A stretch of DNA of 64,000 nucleotides from Chamaecrista fasciculata (taxonomy: Eukaryota; Streptophyta; Magnoliopsida; Fabales; Fabaceae): NCBI GenBank assembly GCA_003254925.1, contig QANZ01011469.1:182384-246383 (forward strand), in the 5' to 3' direction. The notes under the pieces are model-generated. The model saw only the letters and a program-made list of their open reading frames with translations, was not told the DNA's origin and ran no database searches. This document shows positions 10,814 to 23,329 of the stretch, one piece after another. The first letter of the stretch is position 1; each line of letters starts with the position of its first letter. Made by a program: the position numbers and the translations under genes.

Positions 10814-13168
10814 ATGGATTGTCGCATGATCTATGGCTTCTTCAGGCTTCTCCTCCTTCTCTCTACTTTTCCAATTCCCAGCTTCTCCCTCTCATCATCA
10901 TCTTCTTCTTCTTCTTCTTCTTCTTCAGCTCAAATAAACTCAAATTCTATTCTGGTGACTCTTCTCGACTCGCATTATACAGAACTCGCCGAGCTAGTCG
11001 AGAAAGCCCTGCTTTTGCCCACTCTCGAACAAGCCGTCAATACACACAATCTCAAAAACGAAGCCCTCCAACGCCATCTCCACCCCGATTTCAAACATTT
11101 CCTTCTCCAGCCTCGTAATCTTCCCTCTCTTCAGTCTCTACTCTTATTTCACATCATCCCCGCCCGAATATTATAACCCGACCCGACGGAATCATCCACG
11201 GGATTGACCGCCTCCTTGTACCTCGTTCTGTGCAAGACGACTTCAACCGGCGACGTAGTCTTCAGTCCATAACGGCGGTCAAACCAGAAGGAGCTCCAGA
11301 ACTTGACCCGAGAACCCATAGGATCAAAAACCCGACCCGCGCGGCGAAACCCGATTTGGTGCCCGCTCCGGGACCCGGACCCGGTGGGTCCCACCACCAC
11401 TTCGACGGCGAAGCCCAAGTCAAGGATTTCATTCAAACGCTGTTACATTACGGTGGGTACAACGAAATGGCCGACATTCTGGTGAATCTGACATCCTTAG
11501 CCACCGAAATGGGTCGGTTAGTGTCGGAGGGTTATGTTGTAACGGTTTTGGCTCCGAATGACGACGCAATAATGGCGAAATTGAGCGAACCGGGTGGTCC
11601 GGAACAGATAATGTATTACCATATCATACCCGAGTACCAAACCGAAGAGTATGTACAATGCGGTTCGACGGTTCGGTAAGGTCCGGTTCGATACTCTACA
11701 GTTACCGCATAAGGTGGTGGCGCAGGAAGCGGACGGGTCGGCTTATTTGTTCGACCCGGATATATATGGATGGTCGGATCTCGGTGCAAGGTATTGATGG
11801 GGTTTTGTTTCCGCCGGAGGAGAAACCGATGAACCGGGAGGTTCAACCGGCGAAGGTCGTGGTCAAGCATAGAAGAGGTATTTATTTTTCTTATTCTCCA
11901 TACTCTTTACTTTTTGTTGTATTGTTTATGGAAAAGAAAAAGATGATTATGATGTGAGTGTCTGTGTGAGTAGGTGTGGTTTTTGGGGTTTTCTTTTGAG
12001 TTTTGTTTGACTTCTTATGGCTCAAGTCTTAAGAAACAAGTTAGAATTTATTAGGTGGTTATAATAAGAAGACCACAATAGTCTTAACCTTAAATACTTT
12101 CAGTATTCTTATTTAGTATTCATAAAATACTTTAAAGTCAAGGTGCGAAAAGGAGAATTTGATGTGGTCATGATCCCAATTGCAAGTTTAATCATTGATG
12201 ATAGATGTTGACCTATGTGTCAATAAGTCAATTTAAGTCAATTAAAATTTTAATTATTTGCATAGCCTTTATTAGGTATATTTTTCTTTGGTTACTCACC
12301 CAGTATCCGGTATCTGATATCTGGGCCTTTGCCCCAACTAATCCGAATATGAACCGCGATAGAAGAGAGAGACTTCCAATAAAAATAACTACATTTACAA
12401 GATTTCAAACATGAGACCTTGCAAACACTTACCAGTTGAACCAACCTTGGTTAGGTATATACTTGCCTTTGATGAAGCTTCACAAAATTGCTAAGGGTTC
12501 ACAATTGAGACTGATATTTGTGTAATCATCTGCTAGGTTAAGCATCCTGTTTTGAGAATGCAAAAGCTTTCCTTCAACTCTAGGAATTAGGTCCTTTCAT
12601 TAATTTCCTCTTATTGGCAAGTGACCCTGTTTGCATTTCCCCTGTGCTTCTTGAAGGTCAACATTTCCTTTTGAAAATTTTGAAGACTTTATAATTACAG
12701 CAAATATATGCTTTGACATAGACCAACGAAGTGGAAGGTAATGCATGAGTATTGCACAATCAGCTTTTTCAGTTCCTTAAAGCTCTCCTGCTGAACTGAA
12801 TCTCTTGTTCATCACCTTATAGTATATACTTGCATTGCATTGCTGTGTTTTTTTGTTCATATTGTCTGCTGAACCTTGGTTATGTGACTTGTTTCAAGCC
12901 ATACTGTATTGTTTCCTTGTTCATTGTTGAGAAAAAAAAAAGGTCACCATTTTTTTCCAGGATATCTATTTTCACATGCCATTAGTCCACTTGAAGGTTA
13001 ATTAATTAGTTGATGTTGGGTTAGTGTTGTTAAATAAATATGAAATTCCATAGTTTCTCTTTAAGCTCAAGGAAAGCATGAAATGAAATGGCAGGAAAAT
13101 TGCTTGAAGCAGCATGCTGGATGCTTGGAACCTTTGCACAGGATTCTAGATTCACCACTTGCCACTGA
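10814..13168 (+). pseudogene. Disrupted fasciclin-like arabinogalactan protein gene (FLA15-18 type)
   Basis: Two exons (10814-11877 and 13095-13168) with intact GT-AG sites encode pieces of a secreted cell-wall glycoprotein with two fasciclin domains. Seen in order: a hydrophobic signal segment, a poly-Ser run, NSILVTLLDSHYTELAELVE, LLLFHIIPARI, DGIIHGIDRLLVPRSVQDDF, a Pro/Gly linker, FDGEAQVKDFIQTLLHYGGY, YYHIIPEYQTEE, GRISVQGIDGVLF, and the exon-2 tail KLLEAACWMLGTFAQ. The frame is broken. A TAA at 11174 is followed by a frame change, and further frame changes fall near 11650 and 11772. Conserved stretches are missing: the TIFAP motif before NEAL (near 11053), about 45 residues after HIIPARI, TTDQL after MAKL, and part of the segment before AYLFDP. 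All lesions are losses. Either the locus is a recent pseudogene or the assembly has dropped bases in GC-rich coding sequence. Confidence 0.88.
12282..12450 (-). mobile_element. tRNA-derived SINE in the FLA intron, minus orientation
   Basis: Read on the minus strand, the element begins AACCAAGGTTGGTTCAACTGG (A-box region). It continues through a B-box-like ATGTTTGAAATCTT and ends GGGTGAGTAACC before an A-rich tail. TTAGGTATAT flanks it on both sides (12272-12281 and 12451-12460), a 10-bp target duplication. It differs from the other SINEs in this window outside the polymerase III promoter boxes. It lies in the single intron of the broken FLA gene. Confidence 0.7.
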
Positions 13169-15507
13169 AGAAGCATTCTATCATCCTTTCACTATAGAGA
13201 TACATTAATACAAGGAAGTGAGGTTCTAACTTATTATCTCATTTTTCTCCTATCGATAACCAATTTTCTTTTAATTCTTGTTATTCTATCATTTTGAAGT
13301 TTGTTGCTTCTCCAGAAAATTTTGTCTTGGTTCATTATTAATGAGGGAATATATATATTCGTTTTGGTTCTCCACATATGATTTCTTTCAATATAGCCCT
13401 TTTTTTTTGCCATTTTCAATATAGCCCTTAAATCATTAAAATTCTCACATTGTGGTCCTTCAAGAACAACTGAGTCAGTAGATTGTTAGGATTGGCCTTA
13501 AAACTTTACAGAATCTGCTTACTCCCTTATTATTGTTATGGTTTGATGGTTCAAACAACTAATTTAGGATCTCTTCTCATGCTTCTCTCTTACATTTGGT
13601 GGATGGCGGGTTAGATGACTAGCAAGCTTTCCTTATTTCCTTCAAATTCTGTCTTACAAAGAGGCTACGCATGCTTTTGATGCAGATTGATGGATATCCC
13701 AATGGCAATGATGTATAAAACTCGGAATATGAAGGTGGCTGGCTCACTTGAATAGAGAATAGAGGCTGCCTTGATTTTTTTTTTTTACCCTCTTCAATTA
13801 TTAATTGTCACTTTTTCTTGGTGGAATGTTGCTAGGCGAGAGATTACAAAAGTATGTCTAGCTCCATTATACAATATAGGGCATATAATGTATCTAGAAT
13901 TATCACTAGTACAATTTCGTTGGTGACTTGTGTTGGTGGAGATCCAATGGTAGGTTTTCTGTAACCAAGATGTAGGGATCTCTCTGCCCGACACGTGTCA
14001 ATTCAATAAGCATTTTCATGCAAGAAATGGGCAGTACAGTAGAATTGATTCTTTACTGTAAAAATACATCCTAGGCAAGCAAAGCAACTTCTCCTATATA
14101 CCTCTTGTTTGCCCCTCCTCTTTATCTAATAATGGCAAGGATCATAATTTGTTAGCATTACCTGTAATCTCCACCAAGCTGCTTTTAGGCGTTTCGAGCT
14201 ACTAAGAGGCACTTTTAAGTTCCTTTTTATATATTTATTTATTAATAACAAATTATCGTACACATTAGATGATACACTTTGATTTTCTTATTAAAAGTTT
14301 ATCAGAACTTTAGTAGATTAAATAGGTATGTCATATGTGGAATTTGTCCATAAGATAGAGGAGGAATCTCAACCACAAATAAGTACAGTAATGGCTATAT
14401 GCTTGTGTTTGGCATCTTGGATATATATCTAGCATCCAACACTCCTATTTTCTCTCTCCTCATTTTTAATTTCTCGCTGAATAGTGTATAGGCTTCTTTC
14501 CTCTCCCTACTGTTAGTGCTATAATTGGCGTTGGTCACATTAGAGGATTTTCGCATTCAAATCCTTTCTCTTCTTTTCTTTTTCTGGGTCATTTGGTTTA
14601 TGCTATAATGTCCTTTCTCTTTTTTGAAGTGCCGTATGAGCTCCTATGTATTTATGTCTGCCTCTTGGCGTATCCCCGTAGGAGTGTTTGACACTTTCTT
14701 TTAAATTTATTAAAATTTAAAAGTAAATAACTTTTTTATATAACAAAATATTATAGTACATGTGAAAATATAAGTGATGCAAATTCAGAAGGGTAAAATT
14801 TACAATTTCATTGACTATCACGATTAGTTCTTATATTACATCAGTAGCGAAAAAAGAGTAAATCTAAATCCAGTCCCTTTTGGTAGCTGTCCTCAGCATG
14901 GCTTTGATATGCTGGAACCAATAAATTAATTTTTATATATGAAATCTTTTGACAAACTCCATCTCTAGAAGACAGCAAACAATTATATCAATTTTAAGAT
15001 CTTGAATGCCAGTGTATTATATGTTTATATTTGTTAATATTTTATGAAAGGTTGTGAAATAAACTGATTATTTAGTGGTACAAGTGCTAAACAGTAACTC
15101 ATCCTACGACAGATTTGAATATTGATTATAATTATGTACATGTACCAAAAGTCCAAAACATTCAAGATAACATGGTGAAATAACAATATACCAGACACCT
15201 ATAATAACAATAATAAAAAGAACAACAAAAGTCTCTTGTACGACTGTCTTCTGTATCCTTCCAACGGGGGAATCAGGAATCAGAACACTGAAAACTACGA
15301 TGCAGCATGAAAAGGTTTAACAAATGAAGAATATGCACGGTTGGTTCATATACAAATCCTCTAATTTATGCCCTCACAAAAACCCTTACAAGAGGAACAA
15401 AGAAGGCATAATGGTTTGACAAAAGAAAAAAATTGTACTTCAAGTGGCGAAACCAACCGCTATAAGCCCACGAAAACAGGAGCCAAACCTAAAGTTCAGT
15501 AAAATTT
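13169..15507. other. Intergenic plus RFC1 3' UTR, no other gene seen
   Basis: Convergent space between the FLA locus and RFC1. The RFC1 3' UTR probably reaches to about 15180-15230, the last non-AT-rich segment. The word TTTCAATATAGCCCTT occurs twice 27 bp apart near 13387-13430, without further structure. Nothing else could be supported. Confidence 0.5.
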
Positions 15508-18500
15508 TTACCTCTTTCTTTTTGCCCCACCTCTTGAAGCTTGCCCACCCTTCTTCTCTGCAGATGCAGACGCACCTTTACCTCTACCAGCTGGTGCCTT
15601 GGCTCTCGAATTTCCAGTTCCCTTCAAATCCAATTGTACTTGCATTGCTACAAACATGGACATAAGAAATCATCAAGGATCCTCATCTATTGAAGAGTAA
15701 TAACTAAAAACTTCAATCATGTAATAGTACAAGAATGGCATATAACCTACCCTTGGAATTTAAACTCTCTAGTTCTGACTGCAGCTTCTCACCAGTTGTT
15801 GTACCTTCTAATAACGAATATGCAAAGAGTTAGATGCCAGAATTTATGAATGGATATATAAACAACCGAAATTTCATGTTACCCAAGTCTTCTGCATCTG
15901 AAGCATTCTCTTCTTCACTCTCTTCCAAGGCACCACCTTCACCCTTTTCTGCTTCTTCATCAGCTGGTTCTAGAATAGCAGCAATCCGCTTCTTAGGGAC
16001 CTTTTTCACTCCAGGAAGAGTGACTAGATCAGCAGCTCGAACCATCCGAGATTTGCTTTCTTCTTTGTATGCTTTTGTCAGTGCAGCTTTAACAGGAGCC
16101 TGTATACCATCTAGTGGATTTGGATGCCCCTGATGCACATCAAATCAAAATTTAACCGGAGGTTGAGAAAAGAGATATATTGAAACATCATCAGATACAG
16201 AGAAATCACCTTGAACTTCGATAACTCTACAATAGTATCGAAATCCTCTTGATTGATTGAATATGTATTCATAAATTCGACAACTTTGCTTACAGCTTCA
16301 TCCTGATCATTTTCAGATTAAAAGGAGCATTCAACTAATGTCCAGGTTAAATTTTTCCATATTTTTACATCTCTAAGCAATTACTGCAATTACAAACCTT
16401 AGGCAATACTCGCAGTGGTTCTGCCAATTGTTTAAGAAGTAGCAGAAGATATTCCAAACGGAGGGTTCCCCTGCACCAATCAATGAAGCATGATCACAAG
16501 GTAAAGGAGAAAGAAAGTGTTGTCTCTATTTCTTCATATATTTTAGAACAAGGAGGCCCAGAAATATATTGGATACCTTAACTTCTACCTCAGGTAGCAC
16601 AAACAGACAGATCAGAAAAAATTATATATCCCAGAGTCCAAGAATTTATGGAACATTGTAATATTGAAAAGTTAATAAAAAATACAAAAAAGATAGAAGA
16701 AAATCTTATGGTTTTAGCTGCACTTGCTAGCAAGTTTTAATATGAAGCCAAATCCTAGAGTTACGAGAAGTAAAATTTTAGATGCATGAGAAAACAAAGT
16801 GGATAATAAACTGAAGACATGGTGGTGAATTCATATAAACACCTTTCTAAACTAGAGTTACGAGAAGCAAGAATGTGAACATGCAGATCTTCCAAAAGCC
16901 TCAAGTTCTTTCCCATTGTTGAATTCTTCCCCAACCATCCACCAAAGCGATTATAATTCCGTTCTGCCTGGAGATGTGACAAAAGTTGTTATACTGAGTA
17001 AGAATCCAAACCTAATAAGATTCCTTCAATCAAAGAGACTGACTGACAGGTAAAGAGAAAGAAAAGTATCATGTAGAAAGGGAAAGGTAACCAAAACATA
17101 GAAGCCATTAACACTTCTAGAAAAAAAACGTGATATATCCCAGGAAGCTTGCGTTGTGTAAACAACTATAACAACCCTAATTCAACGAGGTTTAATAATC
17201 AAACTAAGACTACATAGATCCTATTTCAACTAGGAGAAGCAAAGCATACTTAAAAATCAAGAATTCATAATTCAACATGGAAAATCAACATAAATTCTGA
17301 CAGGGATAGTAATAGTACCCTAATTTCTCAAATTTTACTAAAACATTAACTTCCGAAACATCAACCATATTTTTCAAATTACAAAAGAATCATAAACCAA
17401 TACAAATAGCGTAATTAGTATCTCCCGTTCTGAACCAATAAGATTAAAAAAAAGTTGGCCGTACTCATGGATTCCAGCATTTAGCTAAGAGCAAGGGATG
17501 AAAGATCAAACTTAATTGTTTCCCTAATCAAATGTGTAAAAGGAAAAACTTAATGACATTGAAATAGCATGCATGAGATTAGAGATGAAACCATTTTACC
17601 TGTTCAAGTGTTTCTCTTTGACCATGCAACAATGAAGCACTGAAACAAAAGCAGAACAAAATAAAGGGATGAACAACTAGATGGAGGAAAAATTATGAGA
17701 AAACCATGTCATTTTCCATGGCAGAGATAAGCTACATACGGAATTATACTCGATGCGAGAGAACTAGCTTGAGAGAGCTGCCACTGCCGATATCTTCGAA
17801 TTTGTACATTCACTATATCCCCATCAGCAATAGACTCAGCAGCGCGTGCAATTAACTTCATGCGTTTCAAACCACTGTCATCCTTACTACCCAAGCTTGG
17901 TCTATAATTAATATAATTTTCCTGCCACATATAATGCCAAAACGAAATTATATAGGGGTTATTTTATCTGCTTATTGTATTTGGAGATTGCAAATAAAAC
18001 TAAGAGTATCTAACAACACATCATCAGCTTATTTTATCTGCTTATTGTATTTGGAGATTGCAAATAAAACTAAAGAGTATCTAACAACACATCATAAGCT
18101 ACTACCTAAGGAGAATAAGAAAAAGCCAATACTACTTAGGACTCAGATTGCTCTACATACTTGATGTAGTAACTAGCAACAATGTAGGCACTGATAAAAT
18201 GATAGCAGCTTTCCCTTAAAATAAATTCAGATAAGAAAATTACTCAAAACTTCACTGATCATAGTCTTCATAAAGCATGTTCAAATACTCCTCCAACAAC
18301 AGATACTCTTCCGAACATTAATTTCCAAAACTAACAAGATAAAAAGAAATGAAAGCACCTGGATTATAAGTGGAACAAGGTCAGGATCACTCATGCTAAG
18401 GTTAATCCTCTCATCCATTTTTAACTTCCCAGCATTAAAACCAAAAAGCCTACACAATATAAGAGGACAAGTTAGTTATGACTTACAATTCACAAAAGCT

Positions 18501-21500
18501 TCTAAACATTTATAGCTTTCAATTACAAAATGGGTAGAGTCCATGTTTGGCAAGGTACAAGGCCTTTATGATTTATTTAATAGTACATATTTTTGCTATA
18601 GAAGTCGAAATGGACAAAATGTCATACTTATCAACAGCTGTGAATGGTGAAATGTCTTCATCCTTAGAGCTTGATAGAAGGCGCTGCCTAATGTCATCAT
18701 AGTTAATAACTGACATGGAAAGGCTCATATAGTGTAACTGATTTAGCGCCATGCGCATATCTCCATTAACTCTTTCTGCTAGCTCCTCAAGTGCAATCTA
18801 AAATAATCATGGTGAATGATTCAATGGAATAGATTAGCCAATACAACGCAGATCAGCAGATATATAAGGGACAGATATCAACTATTCAAAGTAGCTTCTT
18901 ACCATCCAAATGCGTACAATTAATTGAAATTACAAATTTCAGAAAATGAGATAGAAGTAATCTAATTAGACATGAGGCTTTTACCTCATTAACTTGAACC
19001 CCTTCAGCTTTTGCAACTTGCATCAACCTCTTTGCCATCTGGAATAAACCAGAAAATTAGCAGACAGAACTGAATCTATCAAATAAAAATATACACGGGC
19101 CCTACTATGATGGACCATGTGTAAATATCATTTCACAGATGCCAAAATAGCTTCGGGGAGGATCAAATCAACAAAATTGCTTATTAGACTCCTTTTACAA
19201 GAGGAGGTATTTCCATTGTTCACCTCAGACGTTATCAAGCAATTACAAGAGAAGAACTCAACTCCCAGCAGTGTTATACTTTTATTTTAAGATGGTATTC
19301 ATGAGCTAAGAATAGAACTGGCAAGAAGAGAATTAAAAGGACGCAACCAGAATAAAAAATGTACAAACAAGGGAAACCAAAATATTTGTGGGAAAATAAT
19401 AGGTGGAACAAGACCTGTTGCTTTGTAGGTTTACGAAAGCTAAGCAGCAAACAGTAGTTCACTAGACTTTTCAGCTTCTGGCTGTAGCGATCATTGCAAA
19501 TGCAGATAATAGGAATTTTTGATATCTTGATGCTAGCAATAAGATCAGCAACGCCACCCCTATCACCTGCTGACATGCCATCTACCTCATCCATAATGAG
19601 AACAGTTTTGGAATGCTTTGCCCTGTTACAAAACTTATGAGGACTTTCGCTCTCATGCATAAAAAAATCATGATAAGCAAGACCCACCTATCCATGTTAG
19701 CACCCAGGGCTTCATTGGTGACAAGTTCCTTTATAGAGTTTGCATTGCTTCCGCTGATTCCTTTAACAATTTTGCTATCAGCCTTCCCACGACTATCACT
19801 AGCATTAACCTAAATTATGTACAAAAATGCAGAAAAGATAAAATAGACAATGAAATGCCATCACCAAAGATGGATTGTAAAGAGACGTGTTGCTACCTCT
19901 ATGGCTTGGAAACCAAGCATCTGACTGACCAACTTTGCTGAAGTAGTTTTTCCTATGCCAGGAGTTCCACTTAATAGCACAGCTTTTTTGGAACCAGTGT
20001 CATTTTGTTTTTTCCCTTTTTTCTTATTTCCACTATTAAGAAATTGCTCATTCCAATGTGCCAACCAATCATGAAGCTGCTTAACCTGTGCACCACAACA
20101 TTAAGAAATCTTAAAATGCTTCTCCAAATCCAGGTATATATGAAATTAAACTAAACCAAAAAATACAGTGATAAAGACTGAAACACATACAATTGACTGG
20201 TTCCCTATGATGTCATTTGGAACCTTAGGTCGATACTTCTCTGTCCACATGAAAGAAGACTGAACAGAACTTTCTGCCTTAGGCTTGACTAGTGTAGAAG
20301 CTGAGCCTGAAGATTGGGAGACTGCATTTGTTGACAGAAGCATGACCATTAAAGCATACAAATAAATGAATAATAAAAGGAACAATTTCAACTCCAAGGA
20401 TTCACCTCTAATTTAATGATAACAAAATGAAATTAAAAAAAAAAAAATACAAGTACAGGCTTATCAAATCCTACCCTTGGCTCCAGTTTTTTGAGGACTT
20501 TTTGACGGGGTTGGAACAACCTTCTTCACCAATTTTTTCGATTGTTCTTGTTGAGGTGCTTTTGTAGGTTTTGATGCACGGATCATATCAAACAACCCAT
20601 CCTCAGTAAGGAATTTAGTACTAAGAAACAAAAGAAAGATAAATGTAAGTGAAAATAGAAAACAGAACAAGAAAATCTATTTGAAGTGGATTCTTAAAAT
20701 ATGTAATGCTAACCCCAATTCTTTGGCTTTTGAAGATTTTCGACCCCCAATATCTTCATCACATAAAAGATAATTCTGCAAACAGAAGATGTTAACCACA
20801 GCCAATTAAGTGAATTTGTCCATATATATAAAGCAAAACATCTTATAACCGTTTTTTTGCTGATTGATCCAGTGACACGACCGCCGTGCCGTTTAATCAA
20901 ATCTTCTGCTTCTTCACGTTCCAAACTATAAATTTTCACAAGTTAATTTCACAAACTCAAGTCAGTGAAACATGGATAAGTCATAGTTACATCTTCTATC
21001 AAACTCTATATAGAAACAAAATATGATCAATGGTCCAAAAAAGTTTGAAAAAAACAAGGAAGAAACTATAAGGCAAGTCCTGCATAAGCGGGTCCAACAA
21101 ATTGTGAACTCTAAACAAAAGGTGTAAGAAAAAGACCTGTCCAGTGTCCCACTGATTACAAAAGTCAGACCAGCCAAACAATCAGGAGCACCTTCAGGGA
21201 CTTCCTGGCAAACAAAAAGAGTTTCAGCATCTTAATAAAGACATAATATTATCAAATTATTAATCCTAATGTGCTTATTTTGACTATAAACCTTTTCTCC
21301 TTTGTGTGGAGGATCTTTTCTTTCTCCAAAATTCATAAATCCACCCCTTCCACCTCCTCTACCCCGTCCACCAGATGCTTGTACTGATGCTCCTCTTCCA
21401 CCTCGACCCCTTCCACCAGCTTTAATCGGTGTCACGTCATCTTTATCATCTTCTTCATCACTTTCTTCCAAATCATGAGACTTTAATGGCACTCCCCTAC

Positions 21501-22574
21501 CAGACCCACTCTTTGATTTTTTTGTTGGGGGGGTATCAGTTGTCTTCTTTCTAGATGTGAGCAAGGCAGGGTCATCATCTTCATCATTCAAATGATTCTT
21601 TTTGATAGGGGGCTGCTGCAATCCCTCACTGTCCTTCGGATTCTTTCTTTTAGCAGGAAGAACCTGTGCCTCTTTTTCATCTTTTGGCTTGTTTTTGTCT
21701 GCAGCAAAGTATTTGCTTGTTTTCTTCCTCCCTAAACTTTCTTGGTCTCCAGCTTCCTGAGCAAAGGCATTTTTTACTTTCAATTTCTTCATGAAGTTGA
21801 TAGTAAATAAGGTAGGCAGGGATAGTTAAAAGTAATTATATCTAGTTATTCTTGATTTCCACCCAAACAAAAAAAATTATAAGAGAAACCAGAATCTTTA
21901 GATAAACTCTATTTGCTTTGATTCAGCCACATCTTAAAAGTTTCAGGATCAGGAAAAAATAAAATAAAAAAAACATATAACAACCTTTTGGATTCCCATA
22001 GGCCAGTTACTTAAAGATAGAAGCAAATTCTCTACCATACTGAATTGAAAAATAAACAATAAAATTGTTCAATAGGGATAAATACATGTAGTAGAAAATG
22101 CAAGAGTCAGAATCCCATATTCTTTACACATAATTTGTTTCCTGTCATGCTTCCTTTCGTTGTTTAATTTGAACCTAGAAACTATAGCTACATGCAGACT
22201 AGATAAACTATTAAACTCATTTAATAAAAGCCTGATAACATAGAAAACAACAACAACAACAACAACAACGACGAAACTCACTGGTTTTTCCGCCTGTGGT
22301 TTAGCTGGAGAAGGCTTCACCTGATTCGTAGGCTTCGGTTCAGTAGCTTTGTTTTTGTCATGGGATTTCATAAACCACTTCCGTATATCCGACTGTAATA
22401 TGGACAGGAAACCCCATTACAATACAAGAAATACTTTCATAAGGTACAACAAAATTAAAGAGAGAGTAAACAAAACGTCAAAGTAAAGTACACCTTCTTT
22501 TCTTTCCTAACTGTTTAAAGAACCCAACAAAACAAAACGCAGAGAAAGAAACAACAAGAACCCTAACTCACCAT
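15508..22574 (-). CDS. RFC1: Replication factor C subunit 1 (clamp loader large subunit)
   Basis: Largest subunit of the RFC clamp loader, which opens PCNA and loads it on primed DNA. Twenty-two coding exons, in minus-strand order: 22572-22574, 22282-22392, 21292-21756, 21137-21204, 20850-20925, 20714-20775, 20475-20620, 20191-20321, 19897-20085, 19688-19809, 19415-19622, 18985-19038, 18628-18797, 18359-18449, 17740-17921, 17600-17639, 16843-16967, 16398-16470, 16210-16302, 15883-16129, 15751-15807, 15508-15647. They join in frame to 950 residues (about 956 in Arabidopsis as I recall). Features: N-terminal DIRKWF, like the PCNA-binding end of RFC1; a Lys/Gly-rich RGRGGRG region; a BRCT domain near residues 190-270; Walker A GTPGIGKTT near 394-402; Walker B LIMDEVDG near 466-473; a C-terminal RFC1 domain; and a basic tail ending AKRKR. 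Nothing is broken. Confidence 0.96.
17959..18099. repeat. 70-bp tandem duplication in an RFC1 intron
   Basis: Unit 17959-18028 (70 bp) is followed at once by 18029-18099 (71 bp). The units are nearly identical, differing by one inserted A and the last few bases. It sits in the intron between RFC1 exons 14 and 15, just beyond the acceptor side of exon 15. Confidence 0.92.
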
Positions 22575-22947
22575 TTGCAAGAAAAGGCGGGAGCAGTCTT
22601 AACTCGAGAGGGTATCGTATGGTTTCGTCACTACGGCGATCAATGAGCTACCAAGACGGTGAGTGTCGAAGGGCTCACAGGCTGAGATAATGCATTCACA
22701 CTCATCATCATGGATGTTTCCAAAAATCAAGCTGTTAAATTTTAAAATGCAGAGTGCAGACAGTGATAATCAATTTCTTTGTGGTAAAATGGTTACTTAC
22801 ATGAAAGTCAGATACGATGAACTGTGAACCAAGAAGCGAGCCACGGACGAAAGCATGGAGGCAAAAACTCAAGTGACAAATTCTTCTTTAGGCAACACGA
22901 CCTGTACCGAAGCGTCAAGCGTATAGGGGACTCCAAGTATAAAAATA
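22575..22947 (-). promoter_or_regulatory. RFC1 5' UTR and proximal promoter
   Basis: The start codon is the last three bases of an otherwise non-coding first exon, so the leader probably begins around 22600-22640. Upstream DNA extends to a MULE-type MITE whose duplication begins at 22939. GGCGGGAG on the plus strand near 22589 is E2F-site-like (TTTCCCGCC family), which would suit a replication gene, but it is not an exact consensus match. Confidence 0.4.
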
Positions 22948-23315
22948 GGGTAAATTACACATTGGTACCCTGTGGTTTGACCCTATTTCACTTTGGTACC
23001 CTGTGGTTTGAAACTTGACACTTTGGTACCCTGTGGTATTCTCCATTAACACTTTGGTACCCTTTGGAGCTATTTTGTAATTTTAACCATAATAAATTTT
23101 ACAAAAATTACATATTGACCCCAAAAATATTTTAACCTTTTCATTTTAGTCCCTATATAATATGTATTCAGGGACCTATTTGTAATTTTTTGAAAATTTT
23201 TTGGGGTCAATATGTAATTTTTGCAAAATTTGTTATTGTTAAAATTACAAAATAGCTCCAAAGGGTATCAAAGTGTCAAGTTTCAAACCACAGGGTACCA
23301 AAGTGTAATTTACCC
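22948..23315. mobile_element. MULE-type MITE, family B
   Basis: A 368-bp element with terminal repeats GGGTAAATTACACATTGGTA and the reverse complement of ...AAAGTGTAATTTACCC. The left arm repeats the module TTTGGTACCCTGTGG several times; the inner arms carry GGAGCTATTTTGTAATTTTA. ATAAAAATA flanks both ends exactly (22939-22947 and 23316-23324), a 9-bp target duplication. It has no coding capacity and lies about 370 bp upstream of the RFC1 start codon. Confidence 0.9.
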
Positions 23316-23329
23316 ATAAAAATAAAAGG

